Below are positions 27,952 to 37,142 of a stretch of DNA of 64,000 nt, in pieces (positions within the stretch are counted from its first letter, which is position 1; each line of letters opens with the position of its first letter). The stretch spans positions 42,166 to 106,165 of the forward strand of contig NZ_JABXYX010000017.1 in assembly GCF_017982655.1 (NCBI RefSeq), given 5' to 3'. Both the position numbers and the translations under genes were made by a program. The notes beneath the pieces were generated by a model, which saw only the letters and a list, made by a program, of their open reading frames with translations, was not told the DNA's origin and ran no database searches. Source of the DNA: Brasilonema sp. CT11 (GTDB taxonomy: Bacteria > Cyanobacteriota > Cyanobacteriia > Cyanobacteriales > Nostocaceae).

Positions 27952-28305
27952 CTAAGCACTCTCGTAGTAGCGGCATGTTTCACATGGTCCATCTGGGTTA
28001 ACCGCACAGCGCATGATTTCTGAACAAGCATTGTAGCGGCAGGTGGCATCGCCAATCACCCAGCGTCCTGCTACAAGACTTTTTTCACTTGGTCGTATAG
28101 CGGACTGTACGTATAAAGCAATTTTTTGCAAACGATAGCGCCCTGCCCTCAATTGATAACGGTGGCGGCGCTCTAAAACTGCGTATGTTTTGCCTTCAAA
28201 GTCAAGATAGTTTCCGGGTTGTGGTGTCCAATCAAGTTTCACACTTCCCAGGGACTGACGTGAATGCGTCAGAATCACCTCAGTTGGTAGAGAATCTGGT
28301 TCCAT
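27952..28305 (-). CDS. DUF6464 family protein
   Basis: A 117-residue cyanobacterial conserved protein, convergent with fmt. The middle has YAVLERRHRYQLRAGRYRL, and the C-terminus is cysteine-rich: TCRYNACSEIMRC followed by CETCRYYE. Six cysteines in the last 30 residues suggest a zinc or iron-sulfur site. No signal peptide is seen. The family name is from recognition of the pattern; the function is unknown. Confidence 0.75.
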   Translation of the reverse strand: MEPDSLPTEVILTHSRQSLGSVKLDWTPQPGNYLDFEGKTYAVLERRHRYQLRAGRYRLQKIALYVQSAIRPSEKSLVAGRWVIGDATCRYNACSEIMRCAVNPDGPCETCRYYESA

Positions 28306-28466
28306 AAGCTTTGTGTAATGTGATTTACATTAATAGGATGTTAACGCACCTGCCTGTGTTGACTTGCATAGTTTATGCTATTGTTAACTGTTTGCTAATT
28401 TTTTTTTAAACACTCACAGATAGAAGCTGTGAGATTCATGCATAGAAGCGTATGGGCTTATTAAAC

Positions 28467-28567
28467 AGGACTTACGCAAAGAAACCCGGTTCATACCAAA
28501 AATCCTATGTTTCGCAAGCAAATACGAACGAAGAAATCGGTTTGGTGGCAAATAGTGCGTAAGTCCT
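28467..28567. mobile_element. 101-bp MITE with AGGACTTACGCA ends
   Basis: Bounded by a perfect 12-bp inverted repeat (AGGACTTACGCA / TGCGTAAGTCCT) and flanked by a possible imperfect duplication (ATTAAAC / ATTAAAA). The interior begins with GAAACCCGGTT. These ends are widespread in cyanobacterial intergenic regions. It lies in the 393-bp gap 28306-28698, in which I see no gene. Confidence 0.75.
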
Positions 28568-28698
28568 ATTAAAAACTCAACTCCCTTCTTTTCTCAGGAG
28601 GGGAGATGTCAAACCATGAAGTAATATTTTACTAGTTCATGTTTTCTCATGTTTTAGTAGTTTGAGATTCCAAACTAAAAAGTATTCAAATTTACAAA

Positions 28699-29103
28699 AT
28701 GCCTCGTATTGATTCTCAAAACCAGAAAACCTTTACCTATTCTCGCAGCACCCTAGAACGAGCCGAACGAGCCTTAGTGTGTTCTCCCTTCAATCCTTGC
28801 TTGTTTGAAACAATGCGCTCTCGTCGAGTAGCATTAAGTGAAATAACTGCTAGTGCTGGTGTACAAAATGGCTACACTAAACATTCTATCTCCGAGTTAG
28901 TAGCAGATAATGCACTTGTGTGGCTAATTCAAGTGGGTGTTCTGCGGCGCGAAGTAGATGGTCAAGGAATTACAGATAGTTTCCGCCTCACTCCTGTTGG
29001 TCGTCAGATAGTAGAACAATTTCAACAAAAATCTTGGCGGACTTCTACATGGAGTGATAACCTATACAATGCCGTTATTCGTTGGTTTAGGTTACCCTTT
29101 TAG
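28699..29103 (+). CDS. Npun_F0494-type conserved cyanobacterial protein
   Basis: A 134-residue protein. Conserved-looking segments are TLERAERALVCSPFNPCLF, NALVWLIQVGVLRREVDGQG and TDSFRLTPVGRQIVEQF. The last resembles the wing and final helix of a winged-helix fold (LTPxGRxIV), so a DNA-binding role is possible but unproven. It lies 66 bp upstream of cobQ on the same strand, and a promoter or SD-bearing leader fits in between. Confidence 0.75.
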   Translation: MPRIDSQNQKTFTYSRSTLERAERALVCSPFNPCLFETMRSRRVALSEITASAGVQNGYTKHSISELVADNALVWLIQVGVLRREVDGQGITDSFRLTPVGRQIVEQFQQKSWRTSTWSDNLYNAVIRWFRLPF

Positions 29104-29169
29104 AATTAAGAGTATATAGCGGTTCTCATTTATATACCGAATTAAGCGGGGGTCTCCTGGAGGTTTGAA

Positions 29170-30648
29170 ATGAAAGCAATTATGATAGTGGGAACAACAT
29201 CCCACGCCGGGAAATCACTGTTAACGGCAGCTATTTGTCGTATACTATCGCGCCGTGGCTGGCGAGTGGCTCCCTTCAAAGGTCAAAATATGGCTTTAAA
29301 TGCTTATGTGACCGCTAATGGTGGAGAAATTGGCTACGCCCAGGCGGTACAAGCTTGGGCTGCGGGAGTTGTCCCTTGGATAGAAATGAATCCTATTTTA
29401 CTCAAACCACAAGGAGATATGACTTCTCAAGTCATTATCAAGGGAAAACCTATGGGTAGAGTTAGCGCTGTAGAGTACTACGAACAATATTTTGAACTAG
29501 GATGGCGGGCAATTGAAGAATCTCTACAGCATCTGAGTACAGAATTTGATTTGTTGGTTTGTGAAGGTGCTGGTAGTCCTGCCGAGATTAACATCAAGCA
29601 CCGAGACTTAACCAACATGCGGGTAGCAAAATACTTGAATGCATCAACTCTACTAGTTGTTGATATTGACAGAGGTGGTGCTTTCGCCCATGTTGTAGGA
29701 ACCTTGGAGTTACTTGAACCAGAAGAACGCGCTTTAATTCGCGGTATTGTGATTAATAAATTCCGTGGACAGCGATCGCTCCTAGAACCAGGAATAAAAT
29801 GGTTGGAAGAACGCACTGGTATTCCTGTTATCGGTGTTATCCCTTACTTAGAAGAGTTATATCCTGCGGAAGATTCTCTCGATCTGTTGGAACAAAGAGT
29901 ACAAAAATTTCAAGCTGAACTCAATATTAGTGTCATCCGCTTACCGAGAATTTCTAACTTTACTGACTTTGACCCACTAGAATCAGAACCTAGTGTTGGG
30001 GTAAAATATATAAGTCCCAAGCAAGAATTGGGACATCCTGATGCACTGATTATTCCTGGCACAAAAACAACAATTCCTGACTTGATATCGCTGCAAAAAA
30101 GCGGTATGGCAGAAGCAATTCAACACTATGCAGCAGCAGGTGGCACAGTTTTGGGCATCTGTGGGGGATATCAAATATTAGGTCAAATGATAGCCGATCC
30201 AGAGGGACTTGAAGGACAAGCTGGCAGATATCAAGGACTAGGGTTATTACCGATAAAAACTGTGATCACAGGACAGAAAGTCGCTCGTCAACGCCAAGTC
30301 AACTCGCATTATCCACAAATGGGCTTACCCGTAATCGGGTTTGAAATTCATCAAGGGCGATCGCGTATAGAAATTCCTCCCACAGAAACCGAAAATTACC
30401 ATACTTTATTCGATGATGCTAATTTAGGTTTGGTGGATAATTGCTTATCGGTCTGGGGTACTTATCTCCACGGTATCTTCGACAATGGTCCTTGGAGACG
30501 TGCTTGGTTAAATCGTCTACGTCAACAGCGGGGTTTAAAATCTTTGCCAACAGGAGTTGCCAATTACCGGGAACAAAGAGAGCATATTTTAGACTCTGTC
30601 GCTGCTGAAGTTGAACGCCATTTGGACTTAACACCGTATTTACCTTGA
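29170..30648 (+). CDS. cobQ: cobyric acid synthase
   Basis: A 492-residue glutamine amidotransferase that amidates four carboxylates of the corrin ring in cobalamin synthesis. The N-terminal dethiobiotin-synthetase-like ATPase has IMIVGTTSHAGKSLLTAA and PFKGQNMALNAYVT. The C-terminal class I amidotransferase-like domain has the nucleophile Cys in VLGICGGYQILG and the His in WGTYLHGIFDN. The start is supported by GGAGG 6 bp upstream. A ferredoxin gene follows after 11 bp. Confidence 0.97.
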   Translation: MKAIMIVGTTSHAGKSLLTAAICRILSRRGWRVAPFKGQNMALNAYVTANGGEIGYAQAVQAWAAGVVPWIEMNPILLKPQGDMTSQVIIKGKPMGRVSAVEYYEQYFELGWRAIEESLQHLSTEFDLLVCEGAGSPAEINIKHRDLTNMRVAKYLNASTLLVVDIDRGGAFAHVVGTLELLEPEERALIRGIVINKFRGQRSLLEPGIKWLEERTGIPVIGVIPYLEELYPAEDSLDLLEQRVQKFQAELNISVIRLPRISNFTDFDPLESEPSVGVKYISPKQELGHPDALIIPGTKTTIPDLISLQKSGMAEAIQHYAAAGGTVLGICGGYQILGQMIADPEGLEGQAGRYQGLGLLPIKTVITGQKVARQRQVNSHYPQMGLPVIGFEIHQGRSRIEIPPTETENYHTLFDDANLGLVDNCLSVWGTYLHGIFDNGPWRRAWLNRLRQQRGLKSLPTGVANYREQREHILDSVAAEVERHLDLTPYLP

Positions 30649-30659
30649 GGGTAGTTTTC

Positions 30660-30899
30660 ATGACTGTTCGCGTCCGCTTCCTACCAGATGATGTTACAGT
30701 TGATGCTGAAGTGGGAGAACCTCTGCTTGATGTAGCAGACCGAGCAGGTGTGTTTATTCCCACTGGGTGTCTGATGGGGTCATGTCACGCTTGCAGTGTG
30801 GAAGTTGAGGATGGACACAGCATTCGTGCTTGCATTACAGCAGTACCGCCAAGACGCGAAGAGTTGACGATAAATTTGTTTAGTGATCCCACTTGGTAA
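30660..30899 (+). CDS. [2Fe-2S] ferredoxin-like protein
   Basis: A 79-residue protein with a plant-type ferredoxin fold. Cluster ligands are in PTGCLMGSCHACSVEVEDG (C-x4-C-x2-C) with the fourth Cys in SIRACITAVP. It lacks the longer loop of photosynthetic PetF and is shorter, so it is probably a specialised electron carrier. The ATG at 30660 has GAGGGT upstream. It lies 11 bp after cobQ; co-transcription is likely, and an electron-donor role near corrin enzymes is only a positional guess. Confidence 0.88.
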   Translation: MTVRVRFLPDDVTVDAEVGEPLLDVADRAGVFIPTGCLMGSCHACSVEVEDGHSIRACITAVPPRREELTINLFSDPTW

Positions 30900-30913
30900 T
30901 TGAAATAATAGCT

Positions 30914-30958
30914 ATGAGTTAGGAGTTATGAGTTTTGAGGTGATCACTCCTAACTCAT
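30914..30958 (+). terminator. hairpin after the ferredoxin gene
   Basis: A 13-bp perfect inverted repeat (ATGAGTTAGGAGT / ACTCCTAACTCAT), 14 bp after the stop codon. There is no T-run. ATGAGTTAGGAGT-type sequences also occur as dispersed repeats in these genomes, so it could be a repeat acting as a terminator. Confidence 0.5.
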
Positions 30959-31241
30959 GTCCTATTCTTACTAGTGATCTGCCGCTATGGTGTAGCGAAG
31001 CGATAAGCCGGAGGCTTGACGCTCCGCGTATCGCATTCGTTCACCTCTATTTCGTGAAGTAGTGTAAAAATTCAGCACCAATGAGGTCAGAATTGCTGGA
31101 TTTGTAAGGAGTCTAGTATTCTGACTCGTGGATTCTGACTCCTGAATTCTAACGAAGCTGTGACGATCAATGTCCGAAAATTTGCTAGATTATCATCAAA
31201 TAAGTGATATCCTCTAGCATAATCAGACATAATAGCGAGCT
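30959..31241. other. repeat-bearing intergenic region
   Basis: Contains palindromic repeat debris at 30978-31040 (GTGTAGCGAAGCGATAAG and neighbours) and short direct repeats of ATTCTGACTC at about 31118-31145. TAATAG at 31229-31234 may be a -10 element for the Roadblock gene. No gene seen. Confidence 0.4.
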
Positions 31242-31718
31242 ATGAATATAGACGATATTAGGGCAATTTTAAAAAAATTTGCTAACAACACGATGGGCTT
31301 TCAGGGTACAGCACTTGTGAATTCTGAGGGTAAGCCGATCACAACAATTGGGATGGATGATGATTCCGCATTGATTATGGCGGGAACGATGATTTATTTG
31401 GCTCACCGCACCCGTAAGGAAGTGCAATGGGAGGGGATTGAGCAGATTTCGGTTAAAGGTACAGACGGTTATATGATTTTAACCACCTGTAGCCCTGATA
31501 TTTTATTACTAGTCATAGCCAGTAAGATTCCAGAAGGGATGCTACTTGTAGATATTAATCGCACTGTGGACAAGTTAAACGCTGTACTTAAAGATGAGGA
31601 GTTCCAGAGCACAGACTCGAATCAGACAAAATTGCAAGAATCTGTATCAAAATTTGCTAAAAAATATGGTAGATTTTCAAATCCTCTAATGTATAGAGGA
31701 AGTAAGATACCTGAGTAA
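31242..31718 (+). CDS. Roadblock/LC7-domain protein
   Basis: A 158-residue protein whose first 115 residues match the Roadblock/LC7 fold: an N-terminal helix (IDDIRAILKKFANNTMGFQG), then LVNSEGKPITTIG, a central helix, and ILTTCSPDILLLVIASK. These proteins bind and regulate small GTPases in bacteria and eukaryotes. The C-terminal 40 residues are unassigned. It is convergent with the ammonium transporter gene (14-bp gap), beyond which lies a kinase-GTPase fusion, a possible but unproven partner. Confidence 0.75.
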   Translation: MNIDDIRAILKKFANNTMGFQGTALVNSEGKPITTIGMDDDSALIMAGTMIYLAHRTRKEVQWEGIEQISVKGTDGYMILTTCSPDILLLVIASKIPEGMLLVDINRTVDKLNAVLKDEEFQSTDSNQTKLQESVSKFAKKYGRFSNPLMYRGSKIPE

Positions 31719-31732
31719 GCAGTGAAGATTTG

Positions 31733-33217
31733 CTATACCTGTTTCTTCTCAAAGCCGTGGTAACCATCCATGTCATGCTCACTAATATCCAAACCATCCA
31801 GTTCCGCTTGGGGTGAAACTCGCAGACCAACTGTAGCTTGAATTGCTGACCAAGCAAGAGCGCTGAAGACAAATGTGAAAATACCCACTGAGATAATGCC
31901 AAGTAACTGAATCAATAATTGTTCTAAACCTCCACCATAGAATAATCCCGGTTTTGGACCAGGCGCAAATTGCACAGCATTATTGCGTAGTTTATCTTCT
32001 ATACCGACGCTAAATAAGCCCACAGAGAGTGTTCCCCAGATACCATTGACAAGGTGAACTGATATAGCACCTACTGGGTCATCAATTTTTAAGTTGGCGT
32101 CTATAAAAAGTACCGAGAAAAACACAAGGATTCCTGCAATCAGACCAATCCAAAACGCACTGAAAATGCTCACGAAAGCAGAGGAAGCCGTAATCGATAC
32201 CAAACCTGCCAAGACTCCATTGAGGATCATGGTAAGTTCAGGCTTACCAAAGCGCCACCAGGAAATCAGGGTTGCTGCAATACCACCTGTTGCAGCTGCC
32301 ATGTTGGTTATGAGGAAAATATGAGCGATCGCACCAGGATCAGCTGTCAGCGTTGAGCCACCATTAAAGCCAAACCAACCTACCCAAAGAATAAAGCCCC
32401 CTAGAGTAGCCATACTCTGATTATGCCCAGGCATCGCAATGTTGCTACCGTTTTTTAGATAGCGATAAATTGGTGCACCGTGTGATTCAAGTTTGTACAG
32501 ACGTGGTCCCAACAGCCAAGCTCCCACTAAAGCAGCCCAACCACCAACCGAATGAACCACAGTCGAACCGGCAAAATCGTAAAATCCTAATTTGGATAGC
32601 CAACCACCTCCCCAAATCCAGTGACCGGTAATCGGGTAAGAAATCGCAATCAGTAAAAAGCTAAAGATAAAAAATGCAATAAACTTAATCCGTTCAGCAA
32701 CCGCTCCAGTGAAAATAGTTGCTGCGATGCCTGCAAAAACCAGTTCAAAGAAAAATACAGCTGACTGAGGTATATTAGACTTGAGGGATTTAAACATCTG
32801 TTGGTCTGTCCCATCAAAAAACCAACCTTTTGTTCCAAACAATGGATTTGTGTTGTCCCCAAACATAAGCGCACAGCCAATTACCCAGAAAGCCACTGTC
32901 GCCACTGCAAATACAATGAAGTTTTGAGCTAATATATTGACGGCATTCTTGTGACGACACAAGCCTGTTTCCAACATTGCAAAGCCAGCATTCATAAAAA
33001 ACACTAAACAGCCACTGAACAGCACCCATACCGTGTCCACAGCTACTTGTAAGCTTAGAGAGGGTTTAACTGCGGATGTGGAAGTTTGGGCAATTGCAGC
33101 GTAATTCAAAATCAGCACAATGATAACTGCCAAGGGTAAACAGATTTTCCAATTCAGTGACAGCCAGCTTTTTTTGCACTTTAATTTTTTCAGTTTTGGT
33201 TTAGACTCCAATTTCAT
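31733..33217 (-). CDS. amt: ammonium transporter
   Basis: A 494-residue Amt/Mep/Rh channel for ammonium uptake. An N-terminal hydrophobic segment ending YAAIAQ may be a cleaved signal peptide, followed by about eleven membrane helices. The two pore histidines are in STVVHSVGGWAALVGA and in ISVHLVNGIWGTLSVG. The cytoplasmic tail ends with SEHDMDGYHGF. It lies 23 bp downstream of the kinase-GTPase gene on the same strand, which suggests co-transcription and possibly control of uptake by that protein. No GlnB/GlnK gene is adjacent. Confidence 0.95.
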   Translation of the reverse strand: MKLESKPKLKKLKCKKSWLSLNWKICLPLAVIIVLILNYAAIAQTSTSAVKPSLSLQVAVDTVWVLFSGCLVFFMNAGFAMLETGLCRHKNAVNILAQNFIVFAVATVAFWVIGCALMFGDNTNPLFGTKGWFFDGTDQQMFKSLKSNIPQSAVFFFELVFAGIAATIFTGAVAERIKFIAFFIFSFLLIAISYPITGHWIWGGGWLSKLGFYDFAGSTVVHSVGGWAALVGAWLLGPRLYKLESHGAPIYRYLKNGSNIAMPGHNQSMATLGGFILWVGWFGFNGGSTLTADPGAIAHIFLITNMAAATGGIAATLISWWRFGKPELTMILNGVLAGLVSITASSAFVSIFSAFWIGLIAGILVFFSVLFIDANLKIDDPVGAISVHLVNGIWGTLSVGLFSVGIEDKLRNNAVQFAPGPKPGLFYGGGLEQLLIQLLGIISVGIFTFVFSALAWSAIQATVGLRVSPQAELDGLDISEHDMDGYHGFEKKQV

Positions 33218-33240
33218 ATTCTGTCAAGTTTCACAATATA

Positions 33241-35400
33241 TCATCCTTCATCATCCTCATACATACGTGGCAAACCGTAGCGCTCATACAGTTCTTGATC
33301 TATCTCTCGCAGTTTGCTCACAACTTTGTTAGTTCCTCCCTTGAGTGCCTCTTGAAATTCTGGTTCTCGTCGCTCTTTTTCTTCAGCAAAAGCTTGCTGG
33401 GCTTGTTCGATAGTGCTGCCTTGCTCGATAAAATAACGAATCGCCGCTTCACCAATTGCTAATGTCGTAGATAGAGGTGATTTTGTGTCAGCTTGTTGAA
33501 CATCTAATTGTCTTAATAATTTTTCCGCTTCATTAGTTTGGTCTGCGTTAGTAGCAATTTGGGCAATCATACTGACTAAGCGACGTTGTATCGACAACAC
33601 TCTCTTTTGCTCACCAAAAGGAAACCAGCCAGTAAGAAATGCCAAACATGCTGCGACAAATGTATAGTCCCGAGCAACAGCTCTTTTGAGTGCGATCGCG
33701 GCGGTTGCTCCTCCAAAGCCCTGTTTACCAGCTTCGTCAGGAATACATTTATATATTTGTAGAGCGAGTTCTTCTATGTTGTAGCGTTTATCGTCGTACT
33801 CATCCCATAAAGTACAAACATGAACATACATTGAACTCAGAGTTTTGTACTCGGTGATTCTCGCCATAACACAATCACGAATATTTGCTTCCTTTGCTTG
33901 TTGTCTGGCTGTTTTTAGTTCGGCCTCACCAATCTGGGAGTCAAAAACGTTATAGGGTGGATTCCACTCTGAAGTGGGTTGAATTCGATCAATCTTGTTT
34001 AAAACCAAAATAACTGGTAATTCAATTCCATGTTTTCGCTTGTGCGTTGATTTGAGTTCAGTGAGAAAATCAATATCGCTAGGCACATATGCTCGCTCAT
34101 CAGCTGGAATAACAAATAACAAGATATCTACTTTGTTTTGGACGACTTCGTTAATAGCTTGTTCAAAGGCTGCATGATCGCGTGAGTCACCTACACCACG
34201 TGAGTCTACGAATCTTAATTTCCATCCGTTGCGCTCATAATCGTATATTTCAGTGATTTGTGTTGTTGCTCTGGCTAAGCCAACCTCAGTAACACTCCGT
34301 CCCAGAATGGCATTAATAAGAGATGATTTGCCCGCTCCAGAACGCCCGTAAAGAGCTATTTTAGGAATTCTGCTTAGCTTGGCCAACCGCTGAAGTTTCT
34401 TTTTGAGAATTTTTTCGGTAAAATATTTTAGCGGTGGAGGCAGTTGTGACAAACTTGAACGAATTGATGACTCTATAGCTTGCATCAATTCATCAGTTTC
34501 GCGACTAATCTTTTCTAGTCTTTGCAATATAACCCGCGTATTTTCAGGTCTGTGATTTGGAGATACAGCCATCAGGGAATCAATTAAATCTGCTAATGGC
34601 TTTGAGATTTCAGGAGCCCGATCTCGCCAAATCAACTGACCTGTTGTCAAGTCCTGAGGAAATACACTTGGAGGGTAGCCGGTTAATAAGTTGACAAAAG
34701 TTCGCCCTAGTGCATAAAAATCCGATTGCTTGACAGCTTTGCCTTGAATTTGTTCTGGGGGTGTATAACCAGATGACAATATTATCGTACCTTCAAAACC
34801 CTTACGTATACTCGTTAAGTAAGCTTTTGTGCCATATTTAACAGAACCAAAGTCAATTAACACAAGTTGACCATCAGGTTTGAGCATAATGTTAGATGGC
34901 TTAATATCCCGATGGAAAAGTTTGTTTTCATGGACTAAAGCCAGAATCTCTACAAGTTGTTGCAACCAAACTAGAGCTTGCTTTTGAGAAATTGGTTGAT
35001 TTTGCTCTAACCACTGCCATAAGTTTTGCCCTTCAATTTTCTCAAGCACTAAGCAGTGCAACATCCTATAACTGTACTCAAGCGTCAAAGTTATGGTAAA
35101 GTATCCATCCGGCTCGATTATAGGAATCCCTGGATGCTTGAGAGTACTCAAGACGCTTGCCTCTCGCTGCAACATTTCGATCAACTTTGGATCGTCTTCT
35201 TTTAGAACTTTTAGGACTTTTCGCGTCCCCCGATCATCTACCTCAAAGACTTCGCTATATTGTTCTTGGCGCAATTCGCGCAACGGTTTTACTAATCGAT
35301 ATCGCTCATTTACAAATAAGCTATTCCCACAGGTTTGACAACACTCCACATTATTAGGATTTTGGCGCTGTTGACACCAGGGGTTCATGCAGTAGCTCAC
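33241..35400 (-). CDS. Ser/Thr protein kinase fused to a GTPase (plus DUF697-like tail)
   Basis: A 719-residue protein. Residues 1-25 carry a zinc-ribbon (Cys4, Cys9, Cys21, Cys24), common at the start of cyanobacterial Hanks-type kinases. The kinase domain (about 35-300) has FHRDIKPSN, IDFGSVK and a GYTPPEQ activation segment, but its glycine loop reads LRELRQEQYSEVFEV without the normal glycines. A GTPase domain follows at about 345-560 with G1 GRSGAGKSS, G3 DSRGVGD and G4 LNKID. The end (AVARDYTFVAACLAFLTG) resembles DUF697. It is probably a signalling protein at or near the membrane. The downstream amt gene is the only visible functional link. Confidence 0.9.
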   Translation of the reverse strand: MSYCMNPWCQQRQNPNNVECCQTCGNSLFVNERYRLVKPLRELRQEQYSEVFEVDDRGTRKVLKVLKEDDPKLIEMLQREASVLSTLKHPGIPIIEPDGYFTITLTLEYSYRMLHCLVLEKIEGQNLWQWLEQNQPISQKQALVWLQQLVEILALVHENKLFHRDIKPSNIMLKPDGQLVLIDFGSVKYGTKAYLTSIRKGFEGTIILSSGYTPPEQIQGKAVKQSDFYALGRTFVNLLTGYPPSVFPQDLTTGQLIWRDRAPEISKPLADLIDSLMAVSPNHRPENTRVILQRLEKISRETDELMQAIESSIRSSLSQLPPPLKYFTEKILKKKLQRLAKLSRIPKIALYGRSGAGKSSLINAILGRSVTEVGLARATTQITEIYDYERNGWKLRFVDSRGVGDSRDHAAFEQAINEVVQNKVDILLFVIPADERAYVPSDIDFLTELKSTHKRKHGIELPVILVLNKIDRIQPTSEWNPPYNVFDSQIGEAELKTARQQAKEANIRDCVMARITEYKTLSSMYVHVCTLWDEYDDKRYNIEELALQIYKCIPDEAGKQGFGGATAAIALKRAVARDYTFVAACLAFLTGWFPFGEQKRVLSIQRRLVSMIAQIATNADQTNEAEKLLRQLDVQQADTKSPLSTTLAIGEAAIRYFIEQGSTIEQAQQAFAEEKERREPEFQEALKGGTNKVVSKLREIDQELYERYGLPRMYEDDEG

Positions 35401-36046
35401 AATATTTTTTTATTTAGGCAAATATTTTAACTTAACATCTAAATTATGAACCAAATTTCGCAATACCAATTCTGGAGTAAACTTTTGCTTAATATTTGGT
35501 GATAAACAACCAAAGTATGCAAGCCTTCCAAACAAAGTTATTAAGAAAGATTAAACTCATATTCATAGGAAATTGGTATAACTAGATATCGTATATTAGC
35601 TTACCCTAGTCCAGATTGCGACGTCTATATAGTGAAACGGCTTCATCTTCTATTGAAGTTTTTTCTGTAAGTGAGCGCTGTAACAAAGAATTTATCATGT
35701 TTGCAACTCCTCGTACTGTAAAATATTCTTGCAAGTTTATATAAGTCTTGAGGTATATAGTTTTTGCCTAATACAAGAGCGTTAAGCGTAGCTCTGTGTC
35801 CGAGAGTCCGGTCCCTCTTTGGGGCTAGGAATCGCCTCTTGAGAGAGAGGATCGCTTTTTCTTGCATGAGCGATCTGCCGAACGCTCATGCTGAGCGCTT
35901 TAAGCGAAGCGATCGCCTCTTTCAGCATTGAGCTATTTAATCCTGATATGATAAATTGCCATGATACTTAATTAACTGCCAATTCGAGCACGAAATTATC
36001 GTGCATGAAAAATCTGTAAGCTTCTATATTTTTAGATTTGTTAGTT
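35401..36046. other. repeat-rich divergent intergenic region
   Basis: About 640 bp between the divergent kinase-GTPase and glycosidase-domain genes. It contains a GTA-N8-TAC site (35591-35604) and a dense patch of palindromic repeats at 35780-35935 with GCGATCGC/AGCGATC-like words. No gene supported. Confidence 0.4.
35591..35604 (-). promoter_or_regulatory. candidate NtcA-binding site upstream of the kinase-amt pair
   Basis: GTATATTAGCTTAC fits the NtcA consensus GTA-N8-TAC. It lies about 190 bp upstream of the kinase-GTPase start. Nitrogen control would suit an amt operon. A consensus this short is expected by chance more than ten times in 64 kb, and a well-spaced -10 is not clear, so this is tentative. 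Confidence 0.3.
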
Positions 36047-37006
36047 ATGATAAGTTTGTTTCGTCTTTTTTCTCAACAAACAAGGATTTTATTGTTTTTA
36101 TCTACAATTGTTATCTGTTTTTTTCTCGGCTATAAATATATTGACTTAAATGCATCAAGTCAAGCCTCCCAAACTTGTTTAGGAGAAAATTCTGAATTCA
36201 GTCTTGCTTTCTTCAAAACCAATAATCAAGGTGAAAGATATACAAAAGGTATTAACCATGTCATTATTTTTAACCCAAAATCAGAAACTTTAGACTTCAA
36301 AGTAAATCTGGGTTTGTCTCATCCACTTTTTGCAAAAGATAATAAAGGTAAATTTCGTCAAGAATATATACCAAAATTATTTCATGAACTCGTAAGTAAC
36401 GAAAATGCCAAATTAAACGGGCAACTACCAATTGCAGGAATTAATGCAGATTACATTGATACTAATAATAAACCTCAGGGATTAAACATTTCTCGGGGAG
36501 TGGAATATTCAGGAGATTTTAAGAATAAACGTTCTTCCTTCGGCATATCAGCAGCTAAACCAAACCAGCGTCAGGCAACTCTTCAAGTAGGAAGAAGAAA
36601 GGATAATACTCTTAACTATAATTTAGTAGGAGGAAATGGTAGATTCTATCGTAACGGCAAGTTTAAAGATATTTGTCAAGATTTAGGAGAACTTGCTTGC
36701 AAACAAGCAACAAATCGCTCTCTTGTAGCTATTACTGATAAAGGTTATGTCATTTTACTAGTCAATGATCTGAAGGCAAATTCCGATATTCAAGTATCTG
36801 AACTTAATCAAGAGCTTTTACCAGATATGTTTGATGATGTTGTTGAAGGAATCGCTCGCAACAACTGTTTAGGCAAGATTCAAGAAGGAATGTTATTTGA
36901 TGGAGGAATGTCTCCAGGGCTGTACTATAATAATAAAATTTATGTGGAAAACCCTGGGCAAATTGGTTCAGTATTTTTAATATATCAGAAAGGTTTGAAG
37001 AATTAA
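36047..37006 (+). CDS. phosphodiester glycosidase (NAGPA-domain) family protein
   Basis: About 319 residues. An N-terminal membrane anchor or signal (ILLFLSTIVICFFLGYKYI) leads into a NAGPA-like domain with LPIAGINADYID, RSLVAITDKGYVILLV and GMLFDGGMSPGLYYN, the conserved core of N-acetylglucosamine-1-phosphodiester alpha-N-acetylglucosaminidase relatives. Bacterial members act on envelope glycans outside the cytoplasm. ATG 36047 is preferred to the upstream TTG 36038. Substrate unknown. Confidence 0.82.
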   Translation: MISLFRLFSQQTRILLFLSTIVICFFLGYKYIDLNASSQASQTCLGENSEFSLAFFKTNNQGERYTKGINHVIIFNPKSETLDFKVNLGLSHPLFAKDNKGKFRQEYIPKLFHELVSNENAKLNGQLPIAGINADYIDTNNKPQGLNISRGVEYSGDFKNKRSSFGISAAKPNQRQATLQVGRRKDNTLNYNLVGGNGRFYRNGKFKDICQDLGELACKQATNRSLVAITDKGYVILLVNDLKANSDIQVSELNQELLPDMFDDVVEGIARNNCLGKIQEGMLFDGGMSPGLYYNNKIYVENPGQIGSVFLIYQKGLKN

Positions 37007-37142
37007 TCAAGCCCCCTTAGTCAAGAAAGAAAAATAGCAATTAATCCAAAGACAGCTACGTCAAAAGAAAGACTTATGAGGAAAGCAGATAAGATTGCTA
37101 CCTGAAAAAGGTACGCTAGAAACTGAAGCAAAAAAAAAGACT

